DNA of 10,690 nucleotides from Bacteroidota bacterium (lineage in GTDB: Bacteria > Bacteroidota > Ignavibacteria > Ignavibacteriales > Melioribacteraceae). The notes below the pieces were generated by a model. The model worked only from the letters and a program-made list of their open reading frames with translations, made no database searches and was not told the origin of the DNA. Within the stretch, counting starts at the first letter, position 1, and the number at the start of each line of letters is the position of its first letter. The translations under genes were made by a program, and so were the position numbers. This document shows positions 6,935-10,690 of this stretch, piece after piece. The stretch lies in assembly GCA_021786655.1 (NCBI GenBank), contig JAJYMU010000377.1, forward strand, positions 1 through 10,690. Direction: 5' to 3'.

Positions 6935-9349
6935 ATGCATAAATTTGCAAAAACATTTTTTCTTTTTCTGCTGATCACCGTTTCCGTTCAAGCGCAAGAA
7001 AAAATTCGCGATATAATAAAACCAGTTAATCTAACCGCCGGAATTCCGGATTCGATGCTGATTAGCGATATGTTTTATTCTGAAAATTACAACGTAAAGT
7101 TTTCACCGAACAATAATGTCTCGGTGAATTATGATAAACCTTCCGGCAAAATTTATTTCAAACCGGATATGAATTTCTCCGGGATGACGCTTGTCGATTT
7201 CTCGCTTGGCAAATACACATATTCAATACCAGTGACATCGCGCATACAACAGAAATTCAAATTCACTTTTAAACCGGCTAAAAAATATAACAAGATCACT
7301 CTGTTTGGAAGTTTTAACGGTTGGGACCGTGGTAATTTGCCGATGAAGGAAGTAAAAGGAACCGGCGTTTACGAAGTTGAAGTTCCGCTCGAGCCGGGCA
7401 GATACGAATACAAATTTTGGGGCGACGGTGAAGAAATTGTCGATCCTAACAATCCGGATAAAAAACCGAACGGAATGGGTGACTTTAATTCTTTGTTCAA
7501 TGTGCCAGCGCCGAAACTCGGGAAGTTGTTTTTGTACGTCGGCGGGAAAGAAATTTCTTCCGACGAATCGGAATTCACTTTTATCTACGAAAATGAACCA
7601 GCCTCGCCGAGTCTAGGCGGGAAAGACGGAAATAAAATCTCTCCATCAAACGTAATTGCTCTTCTGAACAACTCAAAAATTTCGGCGAAGAATTTAAAAA
7701 TCACCGGTAACCGGATTGAGCTCTCATTTCCAAAATCGGAATTGAATGGAAGAAATTTACTGCGTGTTGCTGTTTCTAAAAAGGGGAGAGCGACAAACAT
7801 CCAATACGTTTACCTTGTTGACGGTGTTCCCGAAAACGGAATAACGGGCAATGACTGGCATGATGCGATTATTTATTCGCTGATGATCGACCGGTTCAGC
7901 GACGGAGATAAATCAATCAACAAGCCGATCGTTCACGATTCACTTTTCGCTAAAGCGAATTACATGGGCGGCGATTTTCAAGGCATTATTAACAGACTTA
8001 ACGAAGGCTACTTCGACTCGCTTAATATTAACACTTTGTGGATTTCGCCGGTTAACGATAATCCCGATCAAGCTTACCAAGAATCTGTTCCGCCTCACAG
8101 ATGGTATTCTGGTTATCACGGTTACTGGCCTATCTCGTCAACGAGAGTTGAAGATCAATTCGGCACGATGGACAAGTTGAAAGAATTAATTGCCACTGCA
8201 CACAAGCATCGCATAAAAGTCTTACTCGATTTTGTTGCCAACCATGTTCACGAACTTCACCCGTATTTCAAAGAGCATCCGGATTGGTTCGGCAGTTTGA
8301 AACTACCGGATGGAAGATTGAACCTTCGTTTATGGGATGAACAAAGATTAACAACTTGGTTCGAACCGTATCTGCCTAAGTTTAACTACATCGGCTCGCA
8401 GGAAGTGATTGATACGATGACTTCGAATGCAGTGTGGTGGCTTGAAACAACCGGCGCCGATGGATTCCGACAGGATGCGGTAAAACATATCACGAATAAA
8501 TTCTGGCGCGAACTGGAACGCAAAATCAAAAAGGAAATTGAAATCCCGCAGCATAAAAAAGTTTATCAGATCGGCGAAACTTTCGGCAGTTACGACCTGA
8601 TTAATTCGTACGTGAACAACGGACAGCTTTCGGCGCAGTTCAATTTTAATCTTTACGATACGGCGCTTCCGGCATTTCTCGATAAGAAAATTTCCTTCAA
8701 GACGCTCGACGCTGAAATTAAAAAATCGTTTTTAGTTTACGGCGAAAATAATTTGATGGGCAACATCATGGATAGCCATGATAAAAACAGATTTATGGCA
8801 TTTGCCGACGGAGATTTGCAGTTAAGTCAATGGAGCGCAACTGAAGAAGGATGGAACAATCCGCCGGAAGTTCACAACCCCGCGAACTATGATAAAGCAA
8901 AACTTTATTACGCATACATGAATGCAATTCCTGGACTGCCGGTAATTTATTACGGAAGCGAATTTGGAATGACCGGCGCATCGGACCCGGATAACAGAAG
9001 AATGATGCGTTTCGGAAATGAGCTGAGTCCGTACGAAAGAAAAATGCTGACTGACGTTCGCGAGATCGTAAAAATTAGAAAAGAAAATTCTGCGCTGCGG
9101 CACGGAGATTTTCTCACGCTTGATGCGGACACAAACATCTATGCGTTTATTCGTTCAGACATGAACGAGAGAGTTTTAGTTGTGTTGAATAAAAATAAAA
9201 ATAACGAAAATGTTGAGTTGAATTTACCAGACGTTTACAAAGTTAAATCAGCAGTTGATTTGATAAGTTCTGAAAAGTTGAAAGTTGAAAGCGGAAAGTT
9301 GAAAGTGAACGTGAAAGGTGTTGGGTACAGATTTTTGAGGCTGCCGTAA
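6935..9349 (+). CDS. Secreted GH13 alpha-amylase-family glycoside hydrolase with CBM48-like module
   Basis: The 804-aa product is exported: signal peptide at 1-20 (KFAKTFFLFLLITVSVQAQ, cleavage after VQA). Next come a small N-terminal domain and a CBM48/AMPK-glycogen-binding-like module (about 105-190, LFGSFNGWD ... GRYEYKFWGDGE ... DP). A second beta-rich linker domain (about 195-300) precedes the (beta/alpha)8 catalytic domain starting near residue 306 (DAIIYSLMIDRFSDGD). All four GH13 regions are present: DFVANH (432-437), GFRQDAVKH with nucleophile D514, IGETF with acid/base E548, and MDSHD with D616. A C-terminal beta domain closes the protein. The architecture points to cleavage of alpha-1,4 or alpha-1,6 glucans (amylase, neopullulanase or cyclomaltodextrinase type); specificity cannot be read from sequence. 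GGAG before ATG 6935 is the ribosome-binding site. The last ~25 residues carry a translated heptamer repeat (9274-9308). Confidence 0.92.
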   Translation: MHKFAKTFFLFLLITVSVQAQEKIRDIIKPVNLTAGIPDSMLISDMFYSENYNVKFSPNNNVSVNYDKPSGKIYFKPDMNFSGMTLVDFSLGKYTYSIPVTSRIQQKFKFTFKPAKKYNKITLFGSFNGWDRGNLPMKEVKGTGVYEVEVPLEPGRYEYKFWGDGEEIVDPNNPDKKPNGMGDFNSLFNVPAPKLGKLFLYVGGKEISSDESEFTFIYENEPASPSLGGKDGNKISPSNVIALLNNSKISAKNLKITGNRIELSFPKSELNGRNLLRVAVSKKGRATNIQYVYLVDGVPENGITGNDWHDAIIYSLMIDRFSDGDKSINKPIVHDSLFAKANYMGGDFQGIINRLNEGYFDSLNINTLWISPVNDNPDQAYQESVPPHRWYSGYHGYWPISSTRVEDQFGTMDKLKELIATAHKHRIKVLLDFVANHVHELHPYFKEHPDWFGSLKLPDGRLNLRLWDEQRLTTWFEPYLPKFNYIGSQEVIDTMTSNAVWWLETTGADGFRQDAVKHITNKFWRELERKIKKEIEIPQHKKVYQIGETFGSYDLINSYVNNGQLSAQFNFNLYDTALPAFLDKKISFKTLDAEIKKSFLVYGENNLMGNIMDSHDKNRFMAFADGDLQLSQWSATEEGWNNPPEVHNPANYDKAKLYYAYMNAIPGLPVIYYGSEFGMTGASDPDNRRMMRFGNELSPYERKMLTDVREIVKIRKENSALRHGDFLTLDADTNIYAFIRSDMNERVLVVLNKNKNNENVELNLPDVYKVKSAVDLISSEKLKVESGKLKVNVKGVGYRFLRLP
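9274..9308 (+). repeat. Five tandem AAAGTTG heptamers inside the GH13 gene
   Basis: Units at 9274-9280, 9281-9287 and 9295-9301 are exactly AAAGTTG; 9288-9294 is AAAGCGG and 9302-9308 is AAAGTGA. Because the period is 7 nt, the frame returns every 21 nt, giving the peptide KLKVESGKLKVN near the C-terminus of the enzyme. The repeat lies just before the stop codon, where extra residues are likely tolerated. Confidence 0.8.
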
Positions 9350-9356
9350 GTCGAGG

Positions 9357-9399
9357 TTGATTTCAAATTAACTTTGTTATACTTGCATTGAAGAGGAGA
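9357..9399 (+). promoter_or_regulatory. Candidate promoter and strong ribosome-binding site of the RAYT gene
   Basis: TTGATT (9357-9362) and TATACT (9378-9383) are separated by 15 nt, and a strong GAGGAGA (9393-9399) precedes ATG 9404. TATACTTG also differs by one base from the Bacteroidota -7 consensus TAnnTTTG. An imperfect palindrome at 9356-9372 (GTTGATTT-C-AAATTAAC) overlaps the -35. The ribosome-binding site is convincing; the promoter is tentative. Confidence 0.35.
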
Positions 9400-9403
9400 A
9401 AAC

Positions 9404-9943
9404 ATGCTGGGCGGGGAAGAGCAACATCGACAAAGAAAGTCGATTCGATTAAAAGAATTCGATTATTCGAGCGGAAATTGGTATTACGTAACTATTTGCA
9501 CGCATAATTTCCATTTTGTTTTTGGGGAAGTTATTAAAAACAGAATGACCTTGAATTCTTACGGAAGAATTGCCGAAGAAAACTGGAATTATATGACGAA
9601 GCAATTTACAAATGTTGAACTCGACGAATTTGTTGTTATGCCGAATCATATCCATGGAATAATTATTATTAACTCACGTAGGGGTTTGATTGATCAAACC
9701 CCCACTCAACACGATTGGATAATGATGAAAGACAAGTCGGTTACGCTTGGAAAGATAGTACGATTTTTTAAGGCAAGAACAACAAAACATCTTAGAGACA
9801 GTGGATTCACATCGTTTGGTTGGCAGAGAAATTATTACGAACACATCATCAGGAATGAAGAAGACTTATACCGAATTAGAAAGTATATTCAATTGAATCC
9901 GCTGCGATGGGCGATTGAGAAAGACAAGTCGGTTCAAAATTAA
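9404..9943 (+). CDS. REP-associated tyrosine transposase (RAYT, Y1_Tnp/TnpA_REP family)
   Basis: The 179-aa product is a Y1 HUH-type single-strand DNA transposase related to IS200/IS605 TnpA. RAYTs bind and cleave REP-type palindromes and are thought to spread them. Visible features: RKSIRLKEFDY near the N-terminus, the first strand NWYYVTICTHN, the HUH motif MPNHIHGIIII with H82 and H84, LGKIVRFFKARTTKHL, and WQRNYYEHIIR with candidate catalytic Tyr144/Tyr145, then YIQLNPLRW. The length suits the family and no frameshift is seen. Residues 91-113, between the HUH strand and the LGKIV helix, are encoded by a REP-like palindrome and a 16-bp repeat; this spacer is the family's variable region. 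No IS ends or target-site duplication are seen, so this is probably a single-copy domesticated RAYT rather than an autonomous insertion sequence. Confidence 0.92.
   Translation: MLGGEEQHRQRKSIRLKEFDYSSGNWYYVTICTHNFHFVFGEVIKNRMTLNSYGRIAEENWNYMTKQFTNVELDEFVVMPNHIHGIIIINSRRGLIDQTPTQHDWIMMKDKSVTLGKIVRFFKARTTKHLRDSGFTSFGWQRNYYEHIIRNEEDLYRIRKYIQLNPLRWAIEKDKSVQN
9678..9705. repeat. REP-like palindrome inside the RAYT coding sequence
   Basis: GGGGTTTGAT (9681-9690) and ATCAAACCCC (9693-9702) form a perfect 10-bp inverted repeat. Outside it, position 9680/9703 mismatches, but G9678-T9679 pairs with A9704-C9705. It encodes the RRGLIDQTPT segment of the transposase. It is the same element as the palindrome at 9945-9970, with a T/A to C/G compensatory pair swapped in the stem. 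Confidence 0.85.
9727..9742 (+). repeat. 16-bp direct repeat, copy 1
   Basis: GAAAGACAAGTCGGTT recurs exactly at 9919-9934. Both copies are read in the same frame and give KDKSV (residues 109-113 and 173-177). Copy 1 lies 24 nt after the internal palindrome. Confidence 0.75.
9919..9934 (+). repeat. 16-bp direct repeat, copy 2
   Basis: This is an exact second copy of the sequence at 9727-9742. It lies at the extreme 3' end of the RAYT gene, 10 nt before the downstream palindrome, and encodes most of the C-terminal tail KDKSVQN. Confidence 0.75.
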
Positions 9944-9944
9944 A

Positions 9945-9970
9945 TAGGGGCTTGATAAATCAAGCCCCTA
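9945..9970. repeat. REP-like palindrome between convergent RAYT and M24 genes
   Basis: TAGGGGCTTGAT (9945-9956) and ATCAAGCCCCTA (9959-9970) are perfect 12-bp arms around AA, starting two bases after the RAYT stop. Its reverse complement matches the internal palindrome at 9678-9705 closely, including the flanking CGTAGGGG. Read on the minus strand, the hairpin is followed by a T-rich run (TATTTAATTTT type), so it may also terminate the M24 transcript. The + strand side has no T-run. Confidence 0.85.
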
Positions 9971-9985
9971 CGGAACGACGCAAAA

Positions 9986-10690
9986 TCATCTTACCAAATA
10001 AATTTCTTTCTGGCGCGGGGAAATAAATTCACATCCGTCTTTTGTTACAATAACTTCTTCTTCAATAGTTGCAATCCCATGATTCGGAATTGTTAACCTC
10101 GGCTCGATTGTAAATACATTACCTTCTTCAACATCAAGCATGGGAAGATTTCCGTAACGTTCCCATTTAGGACCGAGTAAAGCGCCGCCGTCATGAACAA
10201 GTCTTCCCACTTGATGACCGAGTCCGTGCGGAAATTCTTCGTAACCTTGTATTTGAATATAATTGCGCGCAATCTCATCGATCTCCCAACCTTTCTTGCC
10301 CGGCTTCAATTCTTTTGCAGAACGGGAAATCGATTCAACAATAACATCAAAACCTCTTTGCACTTCTGCGGGGGCTTTGTCTTCGTGCGGTTTTAAAATG
10401 TACCATGTGCGCTGAAGATCCGAACAGTAGCCGTTCACTTTTACGCCGAAGTCCATGTTAACTACGTGACCGGCTTCAACCGCTCGATCTGTCGGACCCG
10501 CATGCGCGCCGGCTGTATCCGGACCGGAGAAAACCGACGGGCAAAATTCTCTTTCCCATGAAGGTTCGAGACCTTTCTTTGCACACAAATCCAAAACAAA
10601 ATTTGCGACTTGTTTTTCCGTTACGCCGGGTTTCAAATAATTTGTTACTTCATCAAAAATTTTCAAAGCTTCATCAACGGCTTGTTTCAT
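9986..10690 (-). CDS. M24 family metallopeptidase, Xaa-Pro aminopeptidase/prolidase type (partial, N-terminus beyond window)
   Basis: This minus-strand gene encodes the pita-bread catalytic domain of an M24 dinuclear metal peptidase, which removes residues next to proline or splits Xaa-Pro dipeptides. Counting from the codon at the window edge, the metal ligands are visible: D80 and D91 (MDFGVKVNGYCSD, 11 residues apart), H159 in PHGLGHQVG, E196 in FTIEPRL and E210 in ATIEEEVIVT. H155 and H166 match the other conserved His residues of E. coli PepP. The 234 residues seen end normally at 9986. The reading frame is open to the window edge; the Met at 10690 is probably internal, since aminopeptidase P-like proteins carry an N-terminal creatinase domain of 100-200 residues and this segment starts where the catalytic domain usually does. 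It converges on the RAYT gene. Confidence 0.9.
   Translation of the reverse strand: MKQAVDEALKIFDEVTNYLKPGVTEKQVANFVLDLCAKKGLEPSWEREFCPSVFSGPDTAGAHAGPTDRAVEAGHVVNMDFGVKVNGYCSDLQRTWYILKPHEDKAPAEVQRGFDVIVESISRSAKELKPGKKGWEIDEIARNYIQIQGYEEFPHGLGHQVGRLVHDGGALLGPKWERYGNLPMLDVEEGNVFTIEPRLTIPNHGIATIEEEVIVTKDGCEFISPRQKEIYLVR

Noticed and set aside
9678..9970. CRISPR-like array from the two palindromes and the 16-bp repeats
   Set aside because: Only two copies of each, within and next to a transposase gene, with no regular spacers and no cas genes.
9350..9985. Complete insertion sequence with ends and target-site duplication around the transposase
   Set aside because: No IS200/IS605 left and right end hairpins flank the gene symmetrically and no duplication is seen. 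The protein fits the single-copy RAYT class.

Overview
The window is about 10.7 kb of moderately AT-rich bacterial chromosome. It carries eight complete protein genes plus one transposase-family gene on the + strand, one partial ncRNA at the left edge and one partial minus-strand gene at the right edge. The organism is probably in the Bacteroidota/Chlorobiota/Ignavibacteriota group. This is an inference from protein style, from the run of small palindromes and AAAGTTG heptamers, and from the outer-membrane-type protein. There is no 16S rRNA or other phylogenetic marker to confirm it.

Region 1 (1-4888) is a nucleic-acid maintenance block. The 3' part of the RNase P RNA gene (rnpB) runs almost directly into recJ (5'-3' ssDNA exonuclease). 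It is followed by yebC (YebC/TACO1 family), ruvC (Holliday junction resolvase), a secreted, probably outer-membrane protein of unknown function, and ruvA (Holliday junction binding). recJ-yebC-ruvC are close-packed (26 and 16 nt gaps) and look co-transcribed. The outer-membrane gene and a long inverted repeat separate ruvC from ruvA. No ruvB is present.

Region 2 (4918-6861) holds three small genes: a stand-alone CoA-binding Rossmann protein, an integral membrane protein of the PAP2_C (sphingomyelin-synthase-like) family with an apparent TTG start, and a two-domain cobalamin-binding protein. The last has the W-x9-EH and E-x-H-x-x-G signatures of CarH-type B12 photoreceptors but no DNA-binding domain.

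Region 3 (6935-9349) is a secreted 804-residue GH13 alpha-amylase-family enzyme with an N-terminal CBM48-like module. Its 3' end contains a five-unit heptamer tandem repeat that is translated into the protein.

Region 4 (9350-9985) is a mobile-element-related module: a RAYT (REP-associated tyrosine transposase, Y1_Tnp/HUH) gene with one REP-like palindrome inside its own reading frame and a second two bases after its stop codon. The palindromes differ by compensatory base changes. A 16-bp exact direct repeat accompanies each.

Region 5 (9986-10690, minus strand) is the catalytic domain of an M24 metallopeptidase (Xaa-Pro aminopeptidase type), convergent with the RAYT gene and cut by the window edge.

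The most interesting items are the self-embedded REP palindrome in the RAYT gene, the HTH-less CarH-like B12 protein, and several hairpin or repeat elements (4213-4263, 9274-9308, and the TCCCGA hairpins in rnpB). I found no CRISPR array, tRNA, rRNA, prophage or defence cluster. No stretch longer than about 125 bases lacks a gene.
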